Source: Chara braunii | Taxonomy: Eukaryota > Streptophyta > Charophyceae > Charales > Characeae | NCBI GenBank assembly: GCA_003427395.1 | Contig: BFEA01000064.1 | Location: 3,551,138-3,586,177 of the forward strand | Direction: 5' to 3' | Length of the DNA: 35,040 nt | Part shown: piece after piece, positions 22,214 through 32,121 of the stretch | Layout: the number at the start of each line of letters is the position of its first letter | Numbering within the stretch: position 1 is the first letter of the stretch | Position numbers and translations under genes: made by a program | Notes under the pieces: model-generated | What the model saw: only the letters and a program-made list of their open reading frames with translations | The model's database searches: none | What the model was told of the DNA's origin: nothing

Positions 22214-22253
22214 TGATCCTACAAGGATCACCTTCTGTTATCACTGATAACAG
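22214..22253. other. Two adjacent perfect hairpins with 3-nt loops
   Basis: TGATCCT-ACA-AGGATCA (22214-22230) is followed after 4 nt by CTGTTATC-ACT-GATAACAG (22235-22253). Both have perfect arms (7 and 8 bp). From 22254 to 23160 I see no gene; only a weak 4-bp hairpin follows near 22266. Confidence 0.8.
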
Positions 22254-23160
22254 GTCAGTTGCCGATTCGTCGATCTACGACTCAACTGCAATTCATCCTC
22301 AATACTCAACCTAAAAGGCTTTAACCCTGGTGGTTTTTATTGTTTTATTAAGGTTTTCACCCGGACTTTTATTGAATGGCCATTTAACAAAGGTACTGAG
22401 TATTTAATTATGGAAGGCTGGACAAAGGTTGGGGTTTGAGTACATGGGCACTACATAGTACGTCATCATCATGACTGCTTGCAAATTCATGCATTGCGAG
22501 TCGATATGAGAAGACCCTGCGCCCGCGCGGTTTTATACAAGTCTCGCACGCGTCGCCCATCCGATTTTTCGTATCGAAGAGTTATGGGATGGCTACTAAG
22601 GGACTAGGCGTGTTGTCGCGTTGTTTGTTCTGTGTCGTTTTGTATATGTGTGGGTGCGTTTGTATTTTAATTTTCACGTCTTCAGAGTGGTGTGCGTGTG
22701 GTGTGCGGGATGCGTCCTATTCGACCGACGACGGGCCGCGCTTGAGACCTCAGCCCCCCAAGGCGTCGGTTCGCGTGCGGGTCCGATAGAGGCGTAAAAC
22801 CGCGCAAACCCCTTATGCTACAGCGTACGAAAAGCGCCCTCGGTTGGTCCACCTTTGCGATTGCAACTAATTAGCTTTCGTACTGTGGACTAGTAGCTCG
22901 GCGAGGATACGCCCACCGAAGGGAGATGACAACTCCCGTAAGGTGGAGGTAAGTCGTGCCTCACGTAGGCCCTATCCTGTCGTAGGGGCTCGTGAGAGGT
23001 ATGGCTGGCGCACTCGACCGGAGCGGCTTGCAGAATCTCCATGATTATCGCGTTGAGGAAAAAACCTAACTCCTGCGTGACGCGGTCGGGAGGGTCTTGC
23101 CTCGCCTTGCGCGGTGTCGGACCGATGCGCTCGACACCGTAACGTCGGAAGAGTAAACCT

Positions 23161-23165
23161 TTACA
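23161..23165. repeat. Target-site duplication TTACA, right copy
   Basis: Right-hand partner of 16753-16757. Minus-strand pol coding resumes directly to its right. Confidence 0.85.
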
Positions 23166-25681
23166 CTCATGGAAATCAGGCTGGCTGCTAGGGTCAGCTT
23201 GGATCTGCTCCAGGATGGGACTGAGTTTCGGGTCCTTGGCAGTATGCTCGATGAGTTCCTACTTCAAATTCTTACGGAGATCCTAGGAACCCACAAGGCA
23301 AGTCATGTACTCAGGATGGCTAGACAAAGCATCCGCAAACGCGATTGTAACAACCTTTCTTGTGCTTAAGTTCAAAATCATACACAGTAATCTCATGCAG
23401 CCAGCGGGTCAATATAGTTGATGGGTTATTCTGTGTCTGAATCCATTTCAAAGTCTCATGGTCTGAGAACACTTTGAAATGCGGACCCAAGAGGTAGTGT
23501 TTCCAATGATCTAGTGCCTCTCTCAAGGCATAGAGTTCTCGCATGTAAGTGGAGGCAGCTACCTTGTGGCTGGGCATGCATTTGCTGTAACACTCAAGCG
23601 AACGTAAGCCGTCACCATCATCTTGCTGCAGCACTGCACCAATCCCATACAAGCTTGCATCCATAGTTACTACAAATGTAAGTTTGGGATCTGCATGCAG
23701 AGCACCGGATGACTCACCAAAGCCTCCTTCAATGCTGAAGGTTACTGTGCATTCCCCATCCCCCGTGTAAGACACGTTCTTGCTTGTCAATCTAGACATC
23801 GAACGGGTGATGATAGAGAATTTGGGCACAAACTTACGGTAGTACGACGCTAAACCAAGAAAAGAAGGCAATTCTCGAACATTTGCCGGTTGCGGCCATT
23901 TGCGGATGACCTCCACTTTGGTTGCCTCAGGCTCTAGGCCTGCAGCGGACAACCGGTGTCCAAGGTAGATGACGCTGGCCTCCCAAACTCATATTTCTCT
24001 AAGTTGAGATGGAGCTGCGCATCCTTGATGATCTGCAACATTTCCTCAAGGTGTCTCATGTGCTCTTCCATCGACTTGTTGCAGATTAGTATGTCATCCA
24101 GATAAACAACAACAAATCGATTGATCTGATTGCGGAACACCTTGTCCATGAGACTTTGGAAGGTGGCCGGTGCATTCGTGAGGCCGAAGGGCATGACGAT
24201 AAATTCGTACAACCCATCGCGAGTTTTGAATGTAGTTTTATGCTGGTCTGCGGGGTCGACCTCAATCTGATGATAACCAAACTTGAGATCGACCTTGCTG
24301 AAGACCTTCCATCCACTTGCAGCATAAAGCAGATCATCAATATGTGGCAAAGGGTATGCATTCTTCCTGGTTATTCTCTTCAGTCCGCGGTTATCGATAC
24401 ACATCTGAAGTTTGCCTCCTTTCTTAGGGACAAACAAAACTGGTGCACCGAATTCAGATTCGCTTGGCTTAATCCAACCCTTTTCAAGCATGTCATCGAT
24501 CTGCCTTCGCAACTCCTCCAATTCGCCTGAGCCCATTCGATAGACACATCTTTTTGGAGGAGTGCTGCCTTCTATCAACTCGATCTTGTGTCGCACCGGA
24601 CGCACGGGGGCTCCATGCGGTTCGACGAAAACTTCAGGAAATCGGTTGAGAAGGTTGTGGATCTCTAATGGGACTTCCGCCTCCATCACATTCTGGTGCA
24701 AGTTGCATAGGTGCAGCCAAAACAACAGGATTTGAAGCAGAGTTGTTTGGACTAAAAGTAGATTTAGTAATGGTGGAAGTAGTTGCATCAGAAGTAGAAA
24801 CGGTATGCAAAGTAGAACCATTATGTAGAACAAAAATAGAAGGCACATGAGCAGGCCTACAAAGGCTATATACATTTGCTCATCCCCTTTGCGCTTGCGC
24901 CATTTTTTGCAGAATTTCATTGCATTGAGAAAAGTTACTTGGGATTCGTGCGACTCATCCAAGAGGAAAGGACGCTCGATTCCCATGGCATCTTTGACCA
25001 TGAACAATGAATCCTTCCACATGGTTCTTTTACATTGGGCCTGCAACCAGCCCAAGCCAATAACCGCGTCGAAGGGGTACTTATCAAGGACATAGAAGTT
25101 CAACTCATGCGTGATTGTGTCGTCTGCGTCAAAGTGCGCACACCTTTGACTGCATGCGTAGATGTGACAACCTCTTGGTTGCCCACTTGGGTCCGACAAG
25201 GATTCTGCAAAGTCACTTGCTTCATTCCCAAGCGTGCCTTACGAATGCCGTGCGGTGAGAAGTAGTTGACGGTTGCGCCACAATCAGCCAACGCACGGAT
25301 GTAACGACCGTTAATGCGAAGTTTGAAGAAGATCAACTTCGTTTTCCCTTGTGCGCGTTCTTGCTTCATGTAAGCCCAGCACAACAAGAGAGCATGAAAG
25401 TCAATTTCTTCCGACTCCACGCAAGGCTCCTTGTAGAGGATGTGCAGTTTCTCAACCTTGGAATCGGCATCAAATGGGGTCTCAAGAGAGGTTTGTTGAG
25501 TGGGATCAGAACCCGGGGAAGGATCTGCACTTACATGTTCAACCTCTCCGTCTGTAGAGTGTGCTGATAATATCTCTACCCCCTTTGCTGGTTTCCCTGC
25601 TGCAATCTGAAGCAATGTTGGACTGAGTGTCCCGGTTTGGTGCAATGCAGGCAAACCCCTTTCTTCACCTTGTGTTTCCAC
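23161..25681 (-). pseudogene. Broken pol, 5' part: PR-RT-RNase H
   Basis: Minus strand. The protease has ALADCGATVNYFS (Asp-Cys-Gly at 25277-25285) and later DAVIGLGWLQ. RT runs from about 24600 to 23950 with an intact motif A (KVDLKFGYHQI), FGLTNAPATFQ and YLDDI. RNase H (23950-23350) has DAS, MRELYAL and FSDHETL. Breaks: shifts near 25130, 23985 and 23345; a short segment in RNase H (about 23700-23745) that reads sensibly only in another frame; and TAG stops at 23283-23285 and 23259-23261. Between PR and RT (about 24860-24690) the long frame reads very Leu-rich, whereas the alternative frame is a Ser/Thr/Asn linker, so paired frameshifts are likely and membrane segments should not be inferred. 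The chain then runs into the 6.4-kb insertion. Confidence 0.9.
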
Positions 25682-27176
25682 TCACTTTCACTGATCCGAT
25701 GATCTACCCATGGTTTTGTGGCAGGATCTTCCGGTTTGGGTAGAATCTTCGCTCCCTTGGGAAGGAGACTGGTGTTAGTGTTGTTCTTCATTGTGGGCCT
25801 CGGTCCCTTACTTTTGAAGGCAGTCTTCTCAAAGGCATTCATAGATTCATCATCATTCACATAATTAGACTCATTGGCTGACGAAGAGCAAGATGCGAGG
25901 CATCTTGCTCTTGATCGTCATCAAGAGAAGGGTCCTCTACGAAGGTCTTCTCGTCAACCTCAAGTATATCGTGCGCTGCAAAACGGTTGCTGCTTGGGAA
26001 CCGTTTGCGGCCGGTGGTCTTTTTGCCACCCGATCCACCCGGGAGGTCTTGTGCCTCCAGTTTGACTAAATCCCGCATGAGGGTAAGCCCTATATGCTAT
26101 GAGTCCGAGCCCCAGGCGATGTGTTATAGTAGAGGGAACTGTACCTTTAATCACATCCAAACAAGACTGCGCAGTCATCTCCAGATCAGGAGTAACAAAA
26201 AATTTACTAACATACTGCTGCAGACTATGCATGGTGTCGGTCCACTTGCTGTGCTTGAGCTTGTCAAGCTTAGGTCTAGCTTTGGCTGCAGCATGCGGAT
26301 CAGCATATTGTTTGATCATGAGTTCTTCGAGTGTGGCTACTGTGTAGCCTTCAACCATTTGTTCAGGTCTATTCTTTTATAGCCTGACTGTACAGCTTGG
26401 ACTTCTAAGAAGCCCCTTACGGCGGGTTCCACATTGGTTCCTAGGACCAACGACTGAGTAACCGAGGGTGTCCCCAACACATCAAAGTAGGATCGCATAG
26501 AGCTGATCAAGGATTCAATGTCATCCTTTCCGTCATACTTAGACTGAATTTGTGCCGCCTTCCTGTCCACGTAGGGAAAGCTGCAGCTAGGACCAGCAAT
26601 TGTTGGGTCCGAATGTGGAGCTGCAATAGTTCCAGAATGCCCTGCACTGCCACTTGCCACAGCAGCAGCGGCAACAACAACAGTGGGGTCTGAACCTGCT
26701 GCAAATCCGGATAGGCTGTTGGCCACACTCAAAGAAAAAGAAGAAGAAGAAGATATGGTTGAAGGGGCAAGAACGGACTGACACGCAGCACTAGAAGCAG
26801 GGTAAGCAGATGGAAGGACACTTTGGGCCGGCTGCAAGCTAGCAAACTGTTGCAGCTGGTCACCGTGCTGCTGCGCCATCATGGTCATATCCTCGCGCAA
26901 CTTCTTGAGTTCATCAAACACCTTGGCGAGTTGGCTTGTATGGTCTTCAACAGCCCGGACCTCTACTAAAGCCCTGACGAGTGGGACAGTCTTCTCTTCC
27001 ACCACATCAGGCACGGTACTGAAGACGGATTCATGAGCCTTTACTTTGTCACCCCTCTCCTTCTCCTTCTCTTCCTCTTCCCTCTTCAATGCTTTTTCAT
27101 AAAAGAACTGGTACTGCACTTTTTCTGCCTCAGGGGCAGCGTCCATTTGCAGCTTCCATTCTGCTGCAGATGCCAT
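25576..27176 (-). pseudogene. Broken gag of the minus-strand element
   Basis: Minus strand. Start chosen at MASAAEWKLQMDAAPEAEK (27176); an upstream in-frame extension through a (TC)n tract reads as Arg-Glu repeats and is probably leader. An acidic/basic coiled-coil segment, KREEEEKEKERGDK, is followed by a Ser/Ala-rich linker. A capsid-like region then runs from FPYVDRKAAQIQSKYDG through LQQYVSKFF. A canonical zinc knuckle, CLHCTKPGHSVQHC (C-x2-C-x4-H-x4-C), lies near 25660-25620. Frameshifts occur near 26345, 26090, 25860 and 25640. The intact protein forms the particle that packages element RNA; this copy is dead. Confidence 0.85.
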
Positions 27177-28559
27177 GGTGGAGGACGAGGGTGTCAATAA
27201 GTCTCTCAAGAGAGGTTCGTACTTCCTCACACTTCTTGGACGAACACTCCTCTTCCCTCTCCTCACTCCCTCAAGAGCAACACTCAGAAGCTTCTCTCTT
27301 CTCTCTCTCTCTCTCTCGTTTGCGATCGTGTAGACGCAGGAATTTAATGAACCCAATGAAAGAAACAATCTTGAAAGCAACTAGAAGAGAAGGTAGAACT
27401 CCTTGCCGGAGCGGCAATTCAATTAGGCTGGAGAGCAGTCAAAACAACAAAAAAATAAAAGATCAGAGAGATCTGATTCCGCCACACAGTCTGGTCCGAC
27501 TACGTATGAGGTCCTCTCAAGCCTAGTCGGGCTCAGCTCCATGAAGACACAACAAATCAAATTCAAAGTGTACTACGTAATGCAAGAGAGAATTGAGTGG
27601 TGTCCAAGGTGCGAGTCAGGCGGCGGATCGTGCAGTAAAGTCTGTTAAAACGTCTCAGCTGAGATCCCCTCAGCAGCGAGTGTCCTGGTTCGAAAGCATG
27701 GACTTTGAGTCCCAATCAAATAGAGCAAGGTAACTGACGTCAACAGATTTGGGTCCGAGGGGCCCTTCTTGTTTGGGCCCCGTCCCACCGAGTCCCAGAT
27801 GGTCCCAGTGGATTCAAAACCAGGTCCCAACCAACAAGAGTTCCACAAAGACCTACTCGCTGCCCCTACCGAATTGAAAACGAAATTTAGCCCCAAAAAG
27901 AACCTACAGACTACAACCGTTCAAAATGAAATAAACATTGTACAAAGATATAGCATGGCACGCAAGATACTCCATTTATTCAATCGTCAGGTGAGTAAGC
28001 AGTTCACACACCTCACACAAGATCAAGACTATGGAGGATGGAAGAACCTAGAATACCCCAATAGGCAGTACATTCCATGCACACACACATGGGCACCCTG
28101 GCAGCACGACACTTACCTGAGTGGCCGGGCTCTTGAGATAAAGAAACTCACCTCCCTCTCACATAGTCCTCCTGACCCAATTAGCATCCTCTACACTAGT
28201 GTCCTATCATCTAGGAGGGTCAACCTCTACCCCAAAGTACAACGTCGATCCCCCGTCGATGTTGAAGATCAAAGTAGCAACTTGCAGTCCGTAGGTGCAG
28301 ATATGGTTGCCACCCTCAAGCTCGCCTAACTTGAGGGGAGCCCTAAGGTCACTCCTCGTCTTCCTTGAAGTCCAGATTCCAGTTTTAGGTGCCCTTCACT
28401 GTCGCCTCTCTCAAGTTGCATCACGAAGTCCCACCTTGTGTCTCGCCACCACAAACATGCACTCTAGCTACCAGGTCGGGTCTAATGTCGACCCTACACG
28501 GCCCTGCCAGGTGGGAGCAACTTCCCTTCACCACCCCACTTAACCCTAACATCCAGCCC
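27177..28559 (-). other. Leader of the minus-strand element
   Basis: About 1.4 kb between gag and the PBS-proximal hairpin. A (TC)n microsatellite lies at about 27294-27326. A 186-codon plus-strand frame (27769-28329) runs antisense to the leader and shows no known domain, so it is not called as a gene. No internal LTR or second PBS was found. Confidence 0.55.
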
Positions 28560-28595
28560 TAACCCTAAGTGGTTAGCCCTTACCACTTAGGGTTA
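28560..28595 (-). promoter_or_regulatory. 14-bp perfect hairpin just inside the PBS
   Basis: Arms TAACCCTAAGTGGT (28560-28573) and ACCACTTAGGGTTA (28582-28595) pair perfectly around an 8-nt loop. It lies 37 nt downstream of the PBS in the element's direction. The arms contain telomere-like CCCTAA words, also repeated at about 28535-28565. A dimerisation or packaging role is inference. Confidence 0.7.
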
Positions 28596-28632
28596 TGGCG
28601 GCAAAGTCAACTCTCGCCAGCAAGTAGAATCC

Positions 28633-28644
28633 GCTCTGGTACCA
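28633..28644 (-). promoter_or_regulatory. Primer-binding site of the minus-strand element
   Basis: Minus strand reads TGGTACCAGAGC, one mismatch from the initiator tRNA-Met PBS consensus TGGTATCAGAGC. It is one base away from the LTR end ...CGTAACA. Confidence 0.82.
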
Positions 28645-28645
28645 A

Positions 28646-28969
28646 TGTTACGATCCTGGCCAATTTCAAAGTATACATTCATCAGAAAGTCCAATGCCGT
28701 CCACTTGCAAAAAGAAATGAATGAACTTGAAGAGGAGAGAGAGGGAAAGAAGAAGAAGAAGTAAGAAAGAACAAGAAGTAAGAAAGAAGAAAAAGATGAT
28801 GTACTCCAACATAGACCAAAGATAATGCTCTTCTTTTTCGCCAACCAATCTCCTCCTCCTTATCTACTCCTCTCTTATTCAAACAAGAAATAACAATAAT
28901 AATGTTGAATGGCTGAACCAGAATCAATGTCCGAATCCCACTTCTACTGCAGGCACAACATGAGGTCCA
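28646..28969 (-). mobile_element. Partial 5' LTR of the minus-strand element
   Basis: The 324-bp segment matches 13532-13856 in the same orientation, including the purine-rich GAAGAAG tract and the GCACAACATGAGGTCCA end. Similarity stops at 28969/28970. If the 3' LTR is 1.38 kb, the upstream ~1.06 kb of this LTR is lost or displaced. Alternatively the LTR of this family is only ~325 bp and starts TGGACCTCATG. Confidence 0.75.
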
Positions 28970-29080
28970 CGTCGAATGAGCCCCGAGGACAAACTCTCTG
29001 TGATACATTCAGATGTTGTGGAATGGAGCGAGACCTTCTCTCTGTCTGTCTGTCTGTCTGTCTGTATGTCTGTATGTCTG

Positions 29081-29159
<79 letters not shown>

Positions 29160-29544
29160 TTGCCTGGCATAGCCATGCCGTCGTCACCCCACATTTGGCT
29201 GATAGCATCCTCTCCTCTCGTGCCAATATCCGTTGTTGCTGCCCCTGCATTGCCTTCCGTCCGGCGTTGATATGCGCATATTAAGAAGTGCCAGGGAGTA
29301 TGCTCAGCGGATTTTGAGATTTTGAAATGCTACGGCAGCCTATGTGCGGCAATTTTCCGAAATGCCAAGATGATTCCCAGGATCATAGGTTTCAAAAAAT
29401 GCAAAAAACAGTAAAATACAGCTTTGGCGCTTTGTGCCTCCTGGTATCCAAAGATCCACCAAGATTCCCGCGCCCAAGATCGTCGGTCAAGGGAAACTGA
29501 AGGCACAGAAGGACAATGATCACCGAACCTAAGAAGCGATCACC
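28970..29544. other. Unassigned region with compound microsatellite
   Basis: (TCTG)n at about 29040-29075, (CT)n at about 29083-29145 and (GT)n at about 29146-29160 form one compound microsatellite. The rest shows no recognisable gene. Confidence 0.7.
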
Positions 29545-29826
29545 ACAGTGCTTCAAGTGAATCAGACAATGGATTCTGGACGACAAAAGCAACCTGTCAG
29601 TGTGCAGCACCTGATGATAAAGAACCCCACGCAGATGGTCGAACCTAAGTAGTAAAGAACCTATGACAATTTCTAATGGGACGCTGGACCTGGTTTTCAG
29701 CAGGTGCCGCTCCCCACAAATAGATGGAGCAGCCCAATAGATAAGCCCTCAATTCGGACGGTTCTCTTACCACCGCCGGGATGGAGGGCTTACACAGGGG
29801 CTTTATAAAAAAAAAAAAAAAAAAAA
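29545..29826 (+). repeat. Poly(A)-ended repeat, copy A
   Basis: A stretch starting near CTTCAAGTGAATCAGACAAT and containing ATTCTGGACGA and GTGTGCAGC is similar over ~85 bp to 29838-29922. The segment ends in a 19-20 A run (29808-29826). The layout suggests a retroposed sequence, but boundaries and target duplications are not clear. Confidence 0.5.
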
Positions 29827-29837
29827 GAGGACCGATG

Positions 29838-29990
29838 ACAACCATATTCCAAGTGAGTGGGACACAGGATTTTGGACGAGAAAAGCAACCCATAGGTGTG
29901 CAGCCTCTGATGAAAAAGAGCCTGCGGCTAACAGAAGGGGGTTGTAGGGCATTGTTGGGAAACATTGTGCAAAAAAAAAAAAAAAAAAAA
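29838..29990 (+). repeat. Poly(A)-ended repeat, copy B
   Basis: A diverged copy of the 29545-29628 segment followed by its own A run (29971-29990). Two tandem poly(A)-ended copies suggest repeated retroposition into the same place. Confidence 0.5.
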
Positions 29991-30105
29991 GCAAAGAGAG
30001 CTTTTATTCACTGCAGCATGGCAGCAAAAGGTCGAAACAGAGCAACAACAAAAACATAGGATCATTGATAGCAACTTACTAACAAGTTACTAACAACAAA
30101 TAAAG

Positions 30106-30320
30106 ACAATTGCTGACAAGTTGACAACAACATTTTTTTTTTAAGTGAGAATTGTTGACAACAACATTAAAAAAGAAAGAGAGAATTGTTGACAACAACA
30201 TTAAAAAAGAAAGAAAGAACTGTTGACAACTTCAAGAAAGAAAGAAAATTGTTGACAACAACATTAAAAAGGAAAGAGAATTGTTGACAACAACATTAAA
30301 AGAGAGAGAATTGTTGACAA
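30106..30320. repeat. ~40-bp minisatellite with palindromic core
   Basis: About six copies of TTGTTGACAACAACATT followed by an A-run and GAAAGAGAG of variable length. The core TTGTT-GAC-AACAA is itself palindromic. A G-rich tract follows at 30323-30351. Confidence 0.85.
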
Positions 30321-30322
30321 AT

Positions 30323-30351
30323 GGGGCGGAAGGGGGGGGGGCGGGGTTGGG
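30323..30351 (+). repeat. G-rich tract, possible G-quadruplex
   Basis: Four or more closely spaced runs of at least three G, including a run of ten, separated by very short loops. The motif is sufficient for a G-quadruplex on the + strand; formation is inferred. Confidence 0.6.
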
Positions 30352-30468
30352 TTGCAAGGGGTTAGCATGGTGAGATTTGAACTTTCAATTTGTTAAAGAA
30401 GAAAGAAAAAGCAGGGAAGAAGGTCAATGGGGGAAAGTCAAAGCGTTGTTGACTTCAGTGATGATTCG

Positions 30469-30520
30469 TTTTTCTTTTCTTTTCTTTTCTTTTCTTTTCT
30501 TTTCCTTTTTTTTCTTTTTT
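30469..30520. repeat. (TTTTC)n microsatellite
   Basis: About eight TTTTC units with degenerate ends. It lies 20-70 bp beyond the donor side of the LRR exon, i.e. inside the putative intron on the minus strand. Confidence 0.9.
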
Positions 30521-30542
30521 GAAGATTCCTTTTCCGCCTTAC

Positions 30543-30614
30543 CTCAGGTATAAATTCGGCTTGGTCTTGAGCGTCGGGGGAACCTGCCCGCTCAGGTTGT
30601 TGTTATCCAAACTC
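30543..30614 (-). CDS. Internal exon encoding one leucine-rich repeat
   Basis: On the minus strand, TTTGCATCTAG|GAGTTTGG gives an acceptor and CTGAG|GTAAGG a donor. The exon between them is exactly 72 bp (24 codons) and splits codons in phase 2 at both ends. It reads SLDNNNLSGQVPPTLKTK...LYL, the plant-type extracellular LRR consensus LxxNxLSGxxPxxLxxxxxLxxL. Plant LRR receptor kinases often encode single repeats in 72-bp phase-2 exons; the PPTLKTKPN part resembles the last repeat before the membrane segment in some subfamilies. I could not find the neighbouring exons in this window, so it is either a piece of a large-intron gene or a stranded relic. The product would be a cell-surface receptor or receptor-like protein. 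Confidence 0.65.
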
Positions 30615-31483
30615 CTAGATGCAAATATGCATATTCATATTATTCAATGGAAGCGCCGAGCGGCAAGGAGAAAGCGGAATCCCACACACACGGACAATCA
30701 CAGAAATGCATAAAATCTGGGAGTCAAGAGTCAATACTCTGGTCACAAAAAAAGTATGGAGAAACTCCTCCACCTTTTCCCTTGTTTTCTTTCTTTTTTT
30801 TTTAAATCCCCACATGCTTACTAAACCTCCACCTTCTCACTAAACACCTACCTACAAAGTAAGAGGGTAAAACAAAACAAAAAAACAAACAAAAAGTAAG
30901 AGGGTAAGGTACACTCAAAGGTGCACAAAGAACGTAAACGCTGTAAAGGCAGAATGAACGAAGTGAAATTGTCCAGGTTCAAACTCCGACAGCATCACAC
31001 AGGCATACAACATAGCCGAACAGGCAACAACAACAGCGACAGGTCCCCGGATCAAATCACGGCAGGCTTAGGAAGGCGAATCCTTTCAGGAGAAGGAAGA
31101 TTACTGAAAGTGAAAAAACGGACAAAGGCAAATCACACCCATAGCAAAACAAGAAAAAGAAAAGGAGAAAGAGATGTGACCATACTTGCAGCGCATCCCG
31201 TGCGCGGGGTTGCAGCACATGCGACGCAGAGCCCACGCGCAGGTGATGCGGTGCATCCCCGAAATAGGGGTCAGTAAAAAAATTCGGGAAGGGCAGGGTG
31301 TGATGACCAAACACGCCCCCTCCCTTCAAAAATTTCAGAATGCAAACGAAAAAAAAAATTGGGGCCACGCGAAGCCTAAAAACTGGGTATGCATGTTCTA
31401 TTTTCCAATCTCTTTCGCAAAGGACCCTTGCAGAAAACTCGCAAGAGGTCATCATGAAGCCCAGATGGTCGTTGAAGTGTGAG
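30615..31483. other. Unassigned region
   Basis: This would be intron if the LRR gene is real. No further LRR exon was found on the minus strand. An Arg/Lys-rich frame near 30921-31277 (+) shows no known domain and is not called. Confidence 0.5.
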
Positions 31484-31508
31484 CAGGGCATGGGCATATA
31501 TGCTCTGG

Positions 31509-31819
31509 ATTTGAATTCAGGTCTGTGGAGCAGTTATGGGTTACTAACTTCGCTAGGCCAGATCTCTACACGCGATTCTCTTTTTTTTTGTTTTTCTTTT
31601 CTTAGGAATAGGTGGAGTGGCCCTAAATCTAGGTCCACTGCTCACTACATGCACAAAAGACAAAACATATGGCGGCATATGGTTCCATGTTCTAGCGGAA
31701 TATTCATTCTAGTTTTGCACATTCAGTGAGAAGCTCTGAGAATCACGTGCAGAGCCCAACAGGGCCTGGCTAAGTTAGCAACCCATAACTGCTTAAACAT
31801 AGACCTGAATTTGAATTCA
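31509..31819. mobile_element. Foldback element with ~75-bp inverted arms
   Basis: The left arm (31509-31580: TTTGAATTCAGGTCTGTGG, CAGTTATGGGTTACTAACTT, then CACGCGATTCTC) is matched in inverted order by the right arm (31738-31819: GAGAATCACGTG, then AAGTTAGCAACCCATAACTG, then AGACCTGAATTTGAATTCA). Weaker pairing continues outward. The ~160-bp centre is non-coding and holds a poly-T. This looks like a MITE or foldback transposon; target duplications were not resolved. Confidence 0.7.
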
Positions 31820-31965
31820 CACTATGTATTCATGGCCCGTTCTTGCTTCTGCAAATACGGTGCCCCCCCCCTGCTTGGTGATAGGACCTTCGCTTACTTA
31901 GTGGAGGGACCCCCCAGATTCCTTGCAGTGACCCTCCTTTTTACGTGAAAGAGGACCTTTGCCTG

Positions 31966-31967
<2 letters not shown>

Positions 31968-32040
<73 letters not shown>

Positions 32041-32041
32041 N

Positions 32042-32119
<78 letters not shown>
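31968..32119. repeat. (CT)n microsatellite, ~150 bp
   Basis: An uninterrupted CT dinucleotide run with one N at 32041. The Leu-Ser and Arg-Glu frames read across it are artefacts. 31820-31967 and 32120-32479 show no gene. Confidence 0.97.

Positions 32120-32121
<2 letters not shown>

Larger units (their letters stand above)
16758..23160. mobile_element. 6.4-kb non-coding insertion of unknown class
   Basis: The insertion interrupts the minus-strand pol between RNase H and integrase, with a 5-bp duplication TTACA. Its ends are AGGGTATCC... and ...GTAAACCT. I see no LTR pair, no long terminal inverted repeat and no recognisable protein. The longest frame (151 aa, 18991-19446 +) is Arg/Gly/Ser-rich and unlike any family I know. 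From 16758 to about 20200 there is only unassigned, moderately GC-rich DNA. The right third carries a hairpin family, a duplicated module, a 122-bp array and two tight hairpins (listed separately). AGG...CCT ends with a 5-bp duplication do not match TG...CA retroelements. It may be a non-autonomous element moved by an enzyme encoded elsewhere, or a composite of several insertions. Confidence 0.75.

Noticed and set aside
27769-28329. 186-codon plus-strand frame
   Set aside because: Antisense to a retroelement leader, with no known domain and no conserved motif.
29013-29270. Leu-Ser and Arg-Glu repeat frames over the CT tracts (also at 31894-32199)
   Set aside because: Translations of dinucleotide microsatellites.
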